Positions 1-8,384 of a stretch of DNA of 64,000 bases are shown here, piece by piece. Position numbers and translations under genes: made by a program. The stretch covers positions 1-64,000 of the forward strand of contig NZ_CZJT01000079.1 of NCBI RefSeq assembly GCF_900010755.1. Direction: 5' to 3'. Under the pieces are notes generated by a model. That model was not told the origin of the DNA, made no database searches, and was given only the letters and a program-made list of their open reading frames with translations. Position 1 is the stretch's first letter, and each line of letters begins with the position of its first letter. The stretch is from Paeniglutamicibacter antarcticus. Its GTDB lineage: Bacteria; Actinomycetota; Actinomycetes; Actinomycetales; Micrococcaceae.

Positions 1-2
1 AC

Positions 3-101
3 TGGAAGATCCTCGCCACCGGATACCGCGCCAGGCTCACCGAACTGCCCAAGGTCATCCGCACCGTCACCCGGCTGGAATACTACCGACTTGGCTGGTG
101 A
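3..101 (+). CDS. C-terminal fragment of a transposase-like protein (cut by window edge)
   Basis: An open frame enters from the left edge and stops with TGA at 99-101, leaving 32 residues. They begin WKILATGYR and end with RLEYYRLGW. This kind of tail (W-K-I-L-x-T-x-Y-R followed by a Leu/Arg-rich helix) is what I associate with the C-terminus of IS5-like DDE transposases. No catalytic residue is visible because the body lies outside the window. The assignment is from recollection of the family and is tentative. It could also be the end of an unrelated gene. Confidence 0.4.
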   Translation, partial: WKILATGYRARLTELPKVIRTVTRLEYYRLGW

Positions 102-123
102 TCAAACGGGTTTTAAATAATGC

Positions 124-170
124 TCAACTGTAATGAAACGATTCTCCCCACTTTTTGTCACTACAGTTGA
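124..170. repeat. Imperfect inverted repeat downstream of the transposase-like gene
   Basis: TCAACTGTA at 124-132 is the exact reverse complement of TACAGTTGA at 162-170. The match extends to 12 of 14 positions (124-137 against 157-170), with a 19-nt spacer. There is no T-run, so it is not an obvious intrinsic terminator. It could be part of an insertion-sequence end or an operator. Confidence 0.45.
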
Positions 171-402
171 AACAAATCCTTAGTTCTTGCCGGCGATCGA
201 ACTCGAACCACATATTGCTATCTTTGGAAACCGACAGTCCTCTAAGGGCAAGCCTACGGGAATGGGTAGGTGTAAATTAAGGACGATCTGGTCAGGACCA
301 AACCTCTTAACGTGAACTTCCGTAGAGACCATCCTCATCAGGCCCCGGGCCGCCGGAAACGAATTCAACCGATTGGTTGAGTCGCACGCCGGCTCACCGA
401 AC

Positions 403-408
403 TACGCT
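403..408 (+). promoter_or_regulatory. -10 box (TACGCT) for a leaderless kinase transcript
   Basis: TACGCT fits TANNNT and ends 6 nt before the GTG at 415, so transcription would begin at or next to the start codon. This supports GTG 415 over the upstream TTG 373. No strong -35 is seen. Confidence 0.35.
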
Positions 409-414
409 GGAGCT

Positions 415-1728
415 GTGAACACCAGTAACCCCGCAGCCATGCCCACTACCGGCGACGTCCGGGCGGACGCCGACCAGCTGCCGGCGTCGGCCGGCGACGT
501 GGTGCTGCGGGTATTGCGTGTTGGGCTCCACGTTGGCTTCGCTGCACTACTGGGGGTCGGCATGGTCCGCACCCTGATCACCGAGGATTCGCCGGGGGTG
601 CGCCTGCTGGCGATCATCCTCACCGGGCTGCTCGCGGTTCTGTACCTGGCCGGAACCATCGCAGAAAAACGGCACTTCGGCGGCCGCGCGCCCAGCACCG
701 TGCCATGGGCCAAATGGTGGCTTGGCGGGGTGGTGGTGCTCTGGCTGGTGCTGATGTATCTGAACGCCGACTACTCATGGCTGGCGTTCCCGCTCTTCTT
801 CCTGCACCTGCACATCCTGGGCCAACGGCATGCGCTGATCGCCGTCACGCTGCTGACCTTCGTTGTCATTGCCGCCGGTGCCTACCATGCGGGATCCGTG
901 AGCGCCCCGCAGGCCATCGGCCCGGTGATTGGCGCCGTCTTCGCGGTCATCATGGGCATGGCCTACCGGGCGCTGTACACCGAGGGCGTGAACCAGCGCC
1001 GCGCCCTGATCGAGTTGCAAGCCACCCGGGCCGCGCTCGCCCAGGAACAACACCGGGCAGGGACCCTGGCCGAACGCACCCGACTGGCCCGCGAAATCCA
1101 CGACACCCTGGCCCAGGGCTTCTCAAGCATCGTCTTGGTCTCCCGTGCCGCCAGCGCCTCGCTGGCCGCGGGGGACACCGCGGCCGCCGCCGAGCGCCTG
1201 GAAACCATCGGTGCCACGGCCTCGGAAAACCTTGCCGAGGCCCGAGACTTTGTCCGCGACCTTTCGGGTGAAGGCGCCGGGGCCCACGGGTTGGAGGGGC
1301 GCCTGCGCAGGCTGTGCGCCTCCACGCAGCGCACGGCTGCCGCCGCCGGAGCGGGCTTCGACGTGGTCTTCAAGCAGGACGGCACCGCGGTGGCCCTGCC
1401 GGCGCCCGTCGCCGCGGCACTCTGGCGCGCTGCCCAGTGCGGGCTGGCCAACGTGGCCTCCCACGCACAGGCCTCCCGCGCAGTGCTCAGCCTTGGCTAC
1501 CTGCCCGATGCTCTCACGCTCGACGTGTTCGACGACGGGAAGGGCATGGACCCGAACGGACTTCCCGGCCACCCGCGGGCCGACGGGACCGGATTTGGCC
1601 TGGCCGGCCTGCGTGAACGCCTGGCACCGCTGGGCGGCTCACTGGAGATTGAATCAGCACCGGGAGAGGGCACGGTCCTGGCCGTGCGCATCCCGTGGAA
1701 CGGAACGGAGCCTGATTTCGATGCCTGA
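415..1728 (+). CDS. NarL-family sensor histidine kinase
   Basis: A membrane sensor kinase of about 437 residues. Roughly six hydrophobic segments fill residues 30-200. A HisKA_3 dimerisation/phosphoacceptor segment follows, with the motif REIHDTLAQGF and phospho-acceptor His229. The C-terminus is an HATPase_c domain with DVFDDGKGMD and the G-box GTGFGLAGLRERL. It would autophosphorylate and pass phosphate to the regulator that overlaps it by 8 nt (1721). The signal is unknown. An in-frame TTG at 373 would add 14 residues, but GTG 415 sits just downstream of a -10 box, so I prefer it. Family assignment is solid; the start is less certain. Confidence 0.88.
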   Translation: MNTSNPAAMPTTGDVRADADQLPASAGDVVLRVLRVGLHVGFAALLGVGMVRTLITEDSPGVRLLAIILTGLLAVLYLAGTIAEKRHFGGRAPSTVPWAKWWLGGVVVLWLVLMYLNADYSWLAFPLFFLHLHILGQRHALIAVTLLTFVVIAAGAYHAGSVSAPQAIGPVIGAVFAVIMGMAYRALYTEGVNQRRALIELQATRAALAQEQHRAGTLAERTRLAREIHDTLAQGFSSIVLVSRAASASLAAGDTAAAAERLETIGATASENLAEARDFVRDLSGEGAGAHGLEGRLRRLCASTQRTAAAAGAGFDVVFKQDGTAVALPAPVAAALWRAAQCGLANVASHAQASRAVLSLGYLPDALTLDVFDDGKGMDPNGLPGHPRADGTGFGLAGLRERLAPLGGSLEIESAPGEGTVLAVRIPWNGTEPDFDA

Positions 1729-2356
1729 ACTAAAGGTCCTCTTGGTCGATGACCACCCGGTGGTCCGCGCAGGATTGCGTGCGGTGCTGACCGAGCAGGG
1801 CGGGCTGACGGTGCTGGCGGAGGCCTCCGACGGGGCTGCGGCCCTCGCGCAGTTGGAGCGCCTGGAAACCCTGGGGCAACACGTGGATGTGGTGCTGATG
1901 GACCTGCAAATGGACGGCATGGACGGGGTCACCGCAACCGCGCGCATCCGCGCCCAGGACGGTCCGCCGGTACTGATCCTAACCACTTATGACTCCGACG
2001 CAGACATCCGCGCGGCACTCGAGGCCGGCGCCGCCGGCTACCTGCTCAAGGACGCCCCGCTGGCCGACGTGCTGGCTGCCGTCGAATCCGCGGCGAAGGG
2101 CGAACAGGTGCTTTCGGCGGGCATCGCCGCCCGCATCACCCCGGAGGCGCGCGCCAACACCACCGACCTGAGCCCGCGCGAACTCGAGCTGCTGCAATTG
2201 CTCGCCCGAGGGCAGAGCAACAAGGAGATCGCCCAGGAACTGTTCATCTCCCAGTCGACGGTCAAGACGCACCTGATCCACATTTACGACAAGCTCGCCG
2301 TGGATAACCGCACGGCAGCGATCGACAGGGCCCGGGCCAACCGGCTGATCCGCTAG
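1721..2356 (+). CDS. NarL/LuxR-type response regulator
   Basis: A two-domain regulator of 211 residues. The receiver domain starts LKVLLVDDHPVVRAGL and has its predicted phospho-Asp at D61 (VLMDLQMDG) and the conserved Lys in YLLKDAP. The C-terminal LuxR helix-turn-helix reads LSPRELELLQLLARG and then SNKEIAQELFISQSTVKTHL. ATG 1721 overlaps the end of the kinase gene by 8 nt, so the two are translationally coupled and form a cognate pair. The targets cannot be told from this window. A longer open frame upstream is only the shadow of the kinase gene. Confidence 0.92.
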   Translation: MPELKVLLVDDHPVVRAGLRAVLTEQGGLTVLAEASDGAAALAQLERLETLGQHVDVVLMDLQMDGMDGVTATARIRAQDGPPVLILTTYDSDADIRAALEAGAAGYLLKDAPLADVLAAVESAAKGEQVLSAGIAARITPEARANTTDLSPRELELLQLLARGQSNKEIAQELFISQSTVKTHLIHIYDKLAVDNRTAAIDRARANRLIR

Positions 2357-2659
2357 ATTCGCCGGGCAAGGTCCGGACCGCTTACACGCCAGGATTTCGT
2401 GAGTGGACCCGTGAGCGGCTCGGAATTGAGCCCACGGTGAGTGCGTTGCGGATCCATGCCCCCGGGCAGGGCCGTTTTGCCCGCCGGGTCTGCGTGGTGC
2501 GCAGCTGGAATCCCGAAGGCGCCATGGGCCCAGCTGCCGTCGACAGGGTCGATATTTCGAGGTTGGATGCGATGAAAATCCTGATGCTTCCGCAAGAGTC
2601 CATGCTGGTTATGGACTTCCCGCAACGAACCTGGTGACGACTTTCGGCCAGCGCCACGC
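2357..2659. other. 303-bp gap without a recognisable gene
   Basis: A frame is open from 2356 to a TGA at 2635-2637, with a possible GTG start at 2437 (66 residues). It has no domain I recognise and only a weak ribosome-binding site. It could be the residue of a decayed gene. No RNA gene or repeat was noticed. Confidence 0.4.
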
Positions 2660-3319
2660 TCAACGCTGGGGACAGAATCTCTCTTTGGCCTCAGAAGGCG
2701 AGACTTGGGACTTGTCTTTGTGCTTGTCCCAGGACAGGGAACAGTCCAGGATTCCTGTTCCTGCGACGTACGAGGCGTTCAGCGTTCCCTTGGAAGCCAG
2801 CGTTGAACCACAGGAAATACTCAAGGGAATTACTGCCTTTTCGATCGTCTTGTAGGCAACGTAAACACCCTTGTCGTTCATTTGGCCCAGTAACTCATCC
2901 ATCTGTTTGATGCCGTCAGTAGCTTCGTTGAGTGATTTTCCGGTGGCTTCGCTGACCTGTTCTTCGAATCGGTTCGATGTCGGCCCACCAGCATTCCAGC
3001 TGATCGAGGGCAGGAACGGTTCATACAACAAGTCTTGGGTTTCTTCAGAACCGGTGCCCACGGTTTTCAGCCTGGCCGACACAAACTTCCACCCCGCGGC
3101 CTTTTCGCCCCCGGCAGTGACCACCGGGTCCTTGCAGTTCTCCCAGGTCTCGGCCGCCGCGGTTGGCGTCGGGGTGGTCGTCGCGCTCGGGCTGCCCGCG
3201 GGCGCGGGATCCTTGGCGTCCTGGTCAAGGGGTGTGCAGCCGCCCAAAAGCATAGACAGGGCTAGAAGTGGAATGACCGCTTTCAACGATTTCCCGGTGT
3301 GGCCACGAAAAGAATTCAC
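2660..3319 (-). CDS. Putative secreted lipoprotein, unknown function
   Basis: A 219-residue protein with an N-terminal signal sequence (hydrophobic residues 13-27) ending in the lipobox LLGGC, so Cys28 would be lipidated. A Pro/Thr/Ser-rich linker follows to about residue 55, then a folded domain with several cysteines (C62, and more near the C-terminus). The GTG start at 3319 is preceded by AAGGGA at a 7-nt spacing. I do not recognise the domain. It is transcribed alone, pointing the same way as the CPBP gene behind it. It would sit on the outer face of the membrane. Confidence 0.7.
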   Translation of the reverse strand: MNSFRGHTGKSLKAVIPLLALSMLLGGCTPLDQDAKDPAPAGSPSATTTPTPTAAAETWENCKDPVVTAGGEKAAGWKFVSARLKTVGTGSEETQDLLYEPFLPSISWNAGGPTSNRFEEQVSEATGKSLNEATDGIKQMDELLGQMNDKGVYVAYKTIEKAVIPLSISCGSTLASKGTLNASYVAGTGILDCSLSWDKHKDKSQVSPSEAKERFCPQR

Positions 3320-3405
3320 GCGTTATCCCTTGATGTTTGGACTTGGACTACAGATTCTGCCAGCCAAGAAAGTCCGGTGGGGAAACGATTCGGAATGGCA
3401 GGAAA

Positions 3406-4401
3406 TCAAAGGGGCAAGGCCGGACTGAGTCGTTCAATCTTCTTTTGGTTTGCCAACTTCACGATGACTAATACAAAGAGCGAGGTGGTGAACGCCGAGA
3501 CCAACAAGCTGCCCAAATTGCCGTCGGTGGCATTGACGTCAACCAGACCGATGGCACCCATGACGAAGATCACCGAATTGTTGACCACATGCAGCCCGAT
3601 CGCTGCTTCCAGTCCACCGGTGCGCCAAGCCAACCATCCGGCGGCCAGGGCAAACAGGCCCACATCCAGCTGCCCGTAGATATCGTAATCATGTCCCAAC
3701 ACGAAGAACGGGATGGGCAGCAGAATCGCGAACGCGGGGTGGCGCACCCATCCACCCAAAAGCTGCATGAAGTACCCGCGGAAGACATATTCCTCGGCGG
3801 CAGCTTGGAAGGGCACCAACAACAGCGTCAGCAGGATCAGTGTCCACATGTTCGGGGCCGTGAAGTCGGGTTCAAAAGGAATCCCCTGGCTTGCATCAAA
3901 GGCAAAGGAAACCCCAAAGCTGAGTAGCAAGACGCCCAAGGCGACCAGCATGCAGGTTCCCAGCCAGGCCCAGCGCATGGTTCCACGAACCGAGGTCAAG
4001 GTGCCCAATTTTTGGACGTTCATGATGCGGGTAGCCCAGAACAACGCGGGAATCATAAGGATCAGCGAGAGCATGCTGAAGGCAAAGGTGAGGGGATCGC
4101 CCATATCCATGATGTCCAAGGCCGCAAACGATTCGTCGATCGGTGCACCCGGCGCGGAGCTCGCAAACATGGCGAACACTAATCCCAACATCAGCAGGAC
4201 CATGAGCACCAGGTAGAAGCCCACGGCGATCAGCCCCACCATGACAGGTTTCCACCAGCGGTACGCCGGGTAGGTGCGGGACAGCCGGTGGTACGGCAAC
4301 GGTTCTGCCGTGGGTTGCTCGACGGGCACATACACAGGGGGCATGTTTCCTGGATGCTGGATTCCCCCGGGCGGAACCGGGTAGTGCGGATAGTTGCTCA
4401 T
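3406..4401 (-). CDS. CPBP-family intramembrane metalloprotease
   Basis: A 331-residue membrane protein. The first 50 residues are Pro/Tyr-rich and probably cytoplasmic. About seven or eight hydrophobic segments follow. The CPBP (Abi, CAAX protease and bacteriocin-processing) motif 1 is EEYVFRG at residues 203-209. A downstream FFVLGHD and a later GLHVVNN supply the other expected His/Asn motifs. Members of this family cut or modify peptides inside the membrane, and many confer bacteriocin self-immunity. The gene faces away from the kinase at 4533, with about 130 nt between the divergent starts. The substrate is unknown. Confidence 0.88.
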   Translation of the reverse strand: MSNYPHYPVPPGGIQHPGNMPPVYVPVEQPTAEPLPYHRLSRTYPAYRWWKPVMVGLIAVGFYLVLMVLLMLGLVFAMFASSAPGAPIDESFAALDIMDMGDPLTFAFSMLSLILMIPALFWATRIMNVQKLGTLTSVRGTMRWAWLGTCMLVALGVLLLSFGVSFAFDASQGIPFEPDFTAPNMWTLILLTLLLVPFQAAAEEYVFRGYFMQLLGGWVRHPAFAILLPIPFFVLGHDYDIYGQLDVGLFALAAGWLAWRTGGLEAAIGLHVVNNSVIFVMGAIGLVDVNATDGNLGSLLVSAFTTSLFVLVIVKLANQKKIERLSPALPL

Positions 4402-4519
4402 GGAACCATTCTTTCCCGGCCGTGGTGTTTATTCATGATCCGCGAGGACGATCTTTGGGTTGAAACCGGGAAGCAGTATTTGGCTCTTTCGGCCGATACC
4501 TCAGGGCCCAACCCATCGG

Positions 4520-4525
4520 TAGCCT
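4520..4525 (+). promoter_or_regulatory. -10 box (TAGCCT) for a leaderless kinase transcript
   Basis: TAGCCT is followed by 7 nt and then ATG 4533, so the predicted transcription start is the A of the start codon. No Shine-Dalgarno sequence is present, which fits. Confidence 0.45.
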
Positions 4526-4532
4526 TGACTGA

Positions 4533-5762
4533 ATGACCATGATTGCTGATTCCCGTCCGAGGCTTTCCATGCCGCGCATACTTTGGGCGCATTCCTGGCG
4601 AATGCTGCTTGGGTTTTTCCTCGGCCTGATTCTCATGGGAATGACGTACGAGCCATACCTCGACGGGACCGTTCCGCTCCCGGCCGGGCTTAGCGATGAA
4701 CATATCTTCGTTGACCTCCTGTGCGGCTTGCTGGTCCTGGTGTTGTATCCATTCAGGCATCGTTTCCCCCTGTCCGTGGTCGCCGTGATTGTGGTCCTCT
4801 CAACCTTCTCCGTGTTTTCTGCAGGAATCATGGCACTGGCCGTGGTTTCCCTGGCGACCCGGCGCAAGCCGCTTGAAATTGTCGCAATCTCGGTGCTATC
4901 GGTGCTCTCCGCGTTTGTGAGCGAACGGGTACTTCCCGTCGAGGAACCGGCCGCGTGGTGGCAAGTCATGATTCTTGCACCGATCGCGATCGGCACGCTG
5001 GTGGTGACCGGCCTGTACATCGGAGGGCGCCGGCAGCTTCTGCAAAGCCTGCAGGACCAGGCCCAAAGCGCCGAACGCGAGGAACAAGCACGGGTCGAGG
5101 CGGCCCGTGCAGGGGAGCGAACACGCATCGCCCGTGAGATGCATGATGTGCTGGCCCACCGATTGTCATTGGTTGCCTTGCATGCCGGAGCCCTTGAGTA
5201 TCGTTCGGACCTTTCCCCGGACGCCACGCGCCAGGCGGCCGGGATCATTAGGGAAAACGCGCATCTGGCCTTGGGGGAACTGCGAGATGTCCTGGGAATG
5301 CTGCGTGATCCGAACACTCTCTTTGAGGATGAACTCTCGCGTCCGCAGCCAACCCTCGGGGAACTTTCCAGGCTGCTTGAGCAAAGCCGTACCGTGGGCA
5401 CCGAGGTGCTGGTGGAAATGGGGCCGGGTGTGGAGGCCAACGTTGCTGTTCTGCCCGAAGCCACAAGCCGCCATCTGTACCGGGTTGTCCAAGAGATCTT
5501 GACCAATGCCCGCCGCCACGCCCCTGGTGAACCGGTGAACCTGGTTTTGAGCGGTAAGCCGGGCAAGGAAATCCGGGTGCGGGCAACAAACATGCTGGTT
5601 CGAGGAGACGCCCGTGAAGCCATCGCGGCTTCGATGCCAAGCTCTGGCCTGGGTCTGGTCGGATTGCAGGAGCGTGTGCGCCTGGCCGGAGGGGATCTGG
5701 TGATAGATCCGTCAATCACCGATGAATTTAGCGTGGAAGCATGGTTGCCATGGAGCAAATAG
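4533..5762 (+). CDS. NarL-family sensor histidine kinase
   Basis: A 409-residue kinase. Four or five hydrophobic segments lie in residues 15-170, followed by a short coiled region (EREEQARVEAARAGE). The HisKA_3 motif is REMHDVLAHRLSL with phospho-acceptor His204. The HATPase_c domain ends with SSGLGLVGLQERVRLAGG. The regulator gene overlaps its end. The gene is divergent from the CPBP protease and upstream of an ABC transporter. In Gram-positive bacteria such kinase/regulator/ABC sets often sense and remove envelope-active compounds, but the ligand here is unknown. Confidence 0.9.
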   Translation: MTMIADSRPRLSMPRILWAHSWRMLLGFFLGLILMGMTYEPYLDGTVPLPAGLSDEHIFVDLLCGLLVLVLYPFRHRFPLSVVAVIVVLSTFSVFSAGIMALAVVSLATRRKPLEIVAISVLSVLSAFVSERVLPVEEPAAWWQVMILAPIAIGTLVVTGLYIGGRRQLLQSLQDQAQSAEREEQARVEAARAGERTRIAREMHDVLAHRLSLVALHAGALEYRSDLSPDATRQAAGIIRENAHLALGELRDVLGMLRDPNTLFEDELSRPQPTLGELSRLLEQSRTVGTEVLVEMGPGVEANVAVLPEATSRHLYRVVQEILTNARRHAPGEPVNLVLSGKPGKEIRVRATNMLVRGDAREAIAASMPSSGLGLVGLQERVRLAGGDLVIDPSITDEFSVEAWLPWSK

Positions 5763-6415
5763 ATCAACGAGTCAAAATACTGCTTGTCGATGACGAAAAC
5801 TTGGTGCGCGTGGGATTACGGATGATCCTGGAAGGCGACCCGAGCATTCAGGTGGTGGGCGAATGCTCCAACGGCAGGGAAGCACTCGAGGCAGTGGCCA
5901 CGTTGTCCCCGGAACTGGTGCTCATGGACATCCGGATGCCCATCATGGACGGACTGGAAGCCAGTGCACATTTGCTTGGTCGAGATCCCGAGTTGAAGAT
6001 CCTGGTGCTCACCACCTTCAACACCGACCAAATGGTTCTGACGGCACTCAAGGCTGGAGTAAGCGGCTTCTTGCTCAAAGACACCCCTCCAGCTGAATTG
6101 GTCGCGGCGATCCATCGGGTCGCCTCCGGGCACACTGTGCTCTCTGAACAGGTCACCAAGCAGTTGATCGCCGCGGCCAGCCAGCACCCTGCGGACTCTC
6201 GTAAGGTGCTGGCCACCGAAAAGCTTGAGCGGCTCACGGAGCGGGAGCGTGAAATTGCCGGTGCCATGGCCCGCGGACTATCCAACGCGGAAATAGCCAA
6301 TGCCATGTTCATCTCCTTGGCTACCGTAAAAACCCACATTGGCAGGGTGCTGGAAAAGCTTGATTTGGGAAACCGGGTGCAGGTCGCCTTGTGCGTCTAC
6401 GAATCCGAATCGTAA
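5750..6415 (+). CDS. NarL/LuxR-type response regulator
   Basis: About 221 residues. The receiver domain (VKILLVDDENLVRVGL) has phospho-Asp D60 in VLMDIRMP and the conserved Lys in GFLLKDTPP. The LuxR DNA-binding domain reads LTEREREIAGAMARG and then SNAEIANAMFISLATVKTHI. Two in-frame ATGs exist, 5741 and 5750. The only purine-rich stretch, GGAAG at 5735-5739, is 10 nt from 5750 but 1 nt from 5741, so I chose 5750. It overlaps the kinase gene and is followed by a strong hairpin. It probably controls the ABC genes just downstream, which have their own promoter. Confidence 0.9.
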   Translation: MEQIDQRVKILLVDDENLVRVGLRMILEGDPSIQVVGECSNGREALEAVATLSPELVLMDIRMPIMDGLEASAHLLGRDPELKILVLTTFNTDQMVLTALKAGVSGFLLKDTPPAELVAAIHRVASGHTVLSEQVTKQLIAAASQHPADSRKVLATEKLERLTEREREIAGAMARGLSNAEIANAMFISLATVKTHIGRVLEKLDLGNRVQVALCVYESES

Positions 6416-6424
6416 GGCAACCCC

Positions 6425-6459
6425 GGGGGAACCCTGAGTCAGCGGTTCAGGGTTTTCCC
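6425..6459 (+). terminator. Hairpin terminator after the second regulator
   Basis: GGGGGAACCCTGA (6425-6437) pairs with TCAGGGTTTTCCC (6447-6459), mostly Watson-Crick with G-U pairs near the base, around a 9-nt loop. The T4 run lies inside the 3' arm rather than after it, so termination strength is uncertain. Confidence 0.5.
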
Positions 6460-6509
6460 GTACGCCAAAAGAGTGACGAATTTCCCGACCAAGATCATCC
6501 GAAGGAGCG

Positions 6510-6538
6510 GTGACGCGAAGCCCAAAGATCCGTAGCGT
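6510..6538 (+). promoter_or_regulatory. Promoter of the ABC transporter operon (GTGACG-17-TAGCGT)
   Basis: A -35-like GTGACG (6510-6515) is separated by exactly 17 nt from TAGCGT (6533-6538), and 7 nt later comes ATG 6546. The arrangement predicts a leaderless mRNA starting at the ATG. It argues that the GTG at 6510, part of the -35, is not a start codon. Confidence 0.5.
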
Positions 6539-6545
6539 TGAGAGC

Positions 6546-7496
6546 ATGATCAGAGCAGAAGCATTGACCAAGGTTTACGGCACCAAGCGTGCAGTGGACG
6601 GTGTGTCATTCACCATCCAGCCCGGCAAAGTCACGGGCTTCCTGGGCCCGAACGGTGCCGGTAAATCAACCACCATGCGCATGATTGTCGGTTTGGACCG
6701 CCCCACCTCGGGGATGGTGACCGTCAACGGTCGCAAGTACGTGGAGCATGCGGCCCCGTTGCGCGAGGTGGGAGCGCTGTTGGAAGCCAAATCGGTCCAC
6801 AAGTCCCGCAGCGCGCGCACCCACCTGTGTGCGCTTGCTGCAACCCACTCCATCCCGAACTCCCGTGTCGACGAGGTCATCGAACTGACAGGCCTCGGAA
6901 CTGTTGCCAAGAAAAAGGTCGGCGGATTTTCGCTGGGCATGGGACAGCGTCTGGGTATCGCCGTGGCGTTGCTGGGCGACCCGCAAACACTGATCCTCGA
7001 CGAGCCGGTCAACGGCCTGGACCCCGAGGGCGTGCTGTGGGTGCGAAACCTCGCACGCCATCAAGCCTCGCAGGGCAAAACCGTGTTCATTTCCTCCCAC
7101 TTGATGAGCGAAATGGCGCTGACAGCAGACCACCTGATTGTCATTGGCCGCGGTCGAATCATCGCGGATGCACCCATTGAACAGATCATCGAAGGACGCA
7201 GCCTTCCGACATCCAGGGTCAAGACCGACCAGGTTGAGCCCCTAATGAACGCGCTGGCGGCGGAGCACGTCCAGCTGACCCGACTGGACGCCGAAACGCT
7301 TCAGGTCATCGGTCTGGAGTCGCGGATGATTGCCCAGCGTGCGCTGGACCACCAGATCCTGCTCCATGAATTGACCCCGATCCAGCAGTCGCTGGAAGAG
7401 GCCTACATGTCGCTGACCCAAGACGACGTCGAATACCATTCCCACCTCGGTAACGAGTTGGCAGCAAACGCCAACGGAAAGCAGGGCTTGAAATGA
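6546..7496 (+). CDS. ABC transporter ATP-binding protein
   Basis: A 316-residue ATPase of the drug/lantibiotic-exporter (CcmA/DrrA-like) group. The Walker A motif is GPNGAGKST (about residues 34-42), the signature is FSLGMGQRLGIA, Walker B is TLILDEPVNGLDPEG, and the H-loop is in ISSHLMSE. It binds ATP at the inner face of the membrane and drives the permease that overlaps it by 4 nt (ATGA at 7493). A 12-residue longer product from GTG 6510 is possible but less likely given the promoter. Flanking kinase/regulator pairs suggest inducible efflux or detoxification. Confidence 0.9.
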   Translation: MIRAEALTKVYGTKRAVDGVSFTIQPGKVTGFLGPNGAGKSTTMRMIVGLDRPTSGMVTVNGRKYVEHAAPLREVGALLEAKSVHKSRSARTHLCALAATHSIPNSRVDEVIELTGLGTVAKKKVGGFSLGMGQRLGIAVALLGDPQTLILDEPVNGLDPEGVLWVRNLARHQASQGKTVFISSHLMSEMALTADHLIVIGRGRIIADAPIEQIIEGRSLPTSRVKTDQVEPLMNALAAEHVQLTRLDAETLQVIGLESRMIAQRALDHQILLHELTPIQQSLEEAYMSLTQDDVEYHSHLGNELAANANGKQGLK

Positions 7497-8353
7497 GCAC
7501 CGAAGCGATATCGCGACCCCGTTCGGCGGCCCCGGGTGCCGCAGGAAACGGCAAGGTCACTTTTGCCGGCGTCTTGCGTAGCGAGTTCATCAAATTCGCA
7601 TCATTGCCATCCACCCTGATCTTGATCCTCTCCACGATGGCGGTAATGATCGGCTTTGCCGCCCTGGGAACCTGGCTTTTCGGCAGCACCATGGATTCGT
7701 TCTCTAGCCCTGAAATGGCCGCGCAAATGGGGGATCTCAACGAGGTCACTGCCGCTATGCCGGTCGGTGGGCTTACTTTCGCCCAGCTGATTATCGGCTC
7801 GTTGGCCGTCATGGTCATGAGTTCCGAGTTCGCAACGGGTGCAGCCCGATCGACATTTGTTGCTGTTCCCCGGCGCCAGATGGTGTTCTGGGCGAAGACG
7901 CTAATGGTCACCGTCGTTTCCGCCATCGTTGCGCTGATATCGATCTTGATTGGGTTTGCCCTCGCCAAGCCCATCGCGAACAACTACAACATGGACCTGG
8001 AATTCACGTCCGCCGCCTTCCAGCGGAACCTGTGGTTCGGAATGCTTTACGTGGTGATGGTGTCCCTCATCGGTCTGTCACTGGGTAGCCTGCTGCGCAA
8101 CTCCGCAGGTGCCATCGTGGTGCTCGCGGCGCTCTTCTTCGTCGTTTCCGGCGCCGTGGCCGGTTTCAGCGTCATGGTTTCGTGGCTTGCCGATGCTATG
8201 CGATTCCTGCCCGATCACGCTGCGACCGCTCTCATGGCGGCACCTGGCGCCGAGGGCGCACTGGAAACCTGGCAGTCCGCCCTGGTGGTTGCCGCATGGA
8301 TCGCCATCCCGCTGGCCGCCGCCGCGCTGGTGCTTCAACGCCGCGATATCTAG
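7493..8353 (+). CDS. ABC transporter permease
   Basis: A 286-residue membrane protein with about six hydrophobic segments: TLILILSTMAVMIGFAAL, LIIGSLAVMVMSSEF, MVTVVSAIVALISILIGFA, a segment near residue 185, AGAIVVLAALFFVVSGAVA and one at the C-terminus. A short N-terminal tail rich in Ala/Gly and the cytoplasmic lead-in LRSEFIKFASLPSTL are typical of ABC-2-type permeases paired with CcmA-like ATPases. Its start overlaps the ATPase stop (ATGA), so the two are translated together as one exporter. Confidence 0.85.
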   Translation: MSTEAISRPRSAAPGAAGNGKVTFAGVLRSEFIKFASLPSTLILILSTMAVMIGFAALGTWLFGSTMDSFSSPEMAAQMGDLNEVTAAMPVGGLTFAQLIIGSLAVMVMSSEFATGAARSTFVAVPRRQMVFWAKTLMVTVVSAIVALISILIGFALAKPIANNYNMDLEFTSAAFQRNLWFGMLYVVMVSLIGLSLGSLLRNSAGAIVVLAALFFVVSGAVAGFSVMVSWLADAMRFLPDHAATALMAAPGAEGALETWQSALVVAAWIAIPLAAAALVLQRRDI

Positions 8354-8372
8354 TTTCGGGACCAGTGCTGGA

Positions 8373-8378
8373 TAGGCT
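8373..8378 (+). promoter_or_regulatory. -10 box (TAGGCT) upstream of the third kinase
   Basis: TAGGCT ends 6 nt before ATG 8385. A transcript starting at or near 8385 would be leaderless and would carry the 8398-8439 hairpin almost at its 5' end. Confidence 0.4.
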
Positions 8379-8384
8379 CGGATC

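Larger units (their letters stand above)
102..414. other. Intergenic stretch between the transposase-like end and the first kinase
   Basis: No convincing gene is seen in these 313 bases. The only clear structure is an imperfect inverted repeat at 124-170. A 62-residue antisense frame (180-368) has no recognisable domain or good ribosome-binding site and I do not call it. Base composition is lower in GC than the flanking genes, as expected for an insertion-sequence border or a promoter region. Confidence 0.5.

Noticed and set aside
180..368. 62-residue minus-strand frame near the left edge
   Set aside because: No domain, no ribosome-binding site, and it lies in a low-GC gap; probably random.
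2437..2637. 66-residue plus-strand frame from a GTG
   Set aside because: No recognisable family and a weak start; only noted as a possible remnant.
4433..5767. 444-codon antisense frame over the second kinase
   Set aside because: Shadow of the kinase gene; composition Arg/Ser/Thr-rich with no domain.
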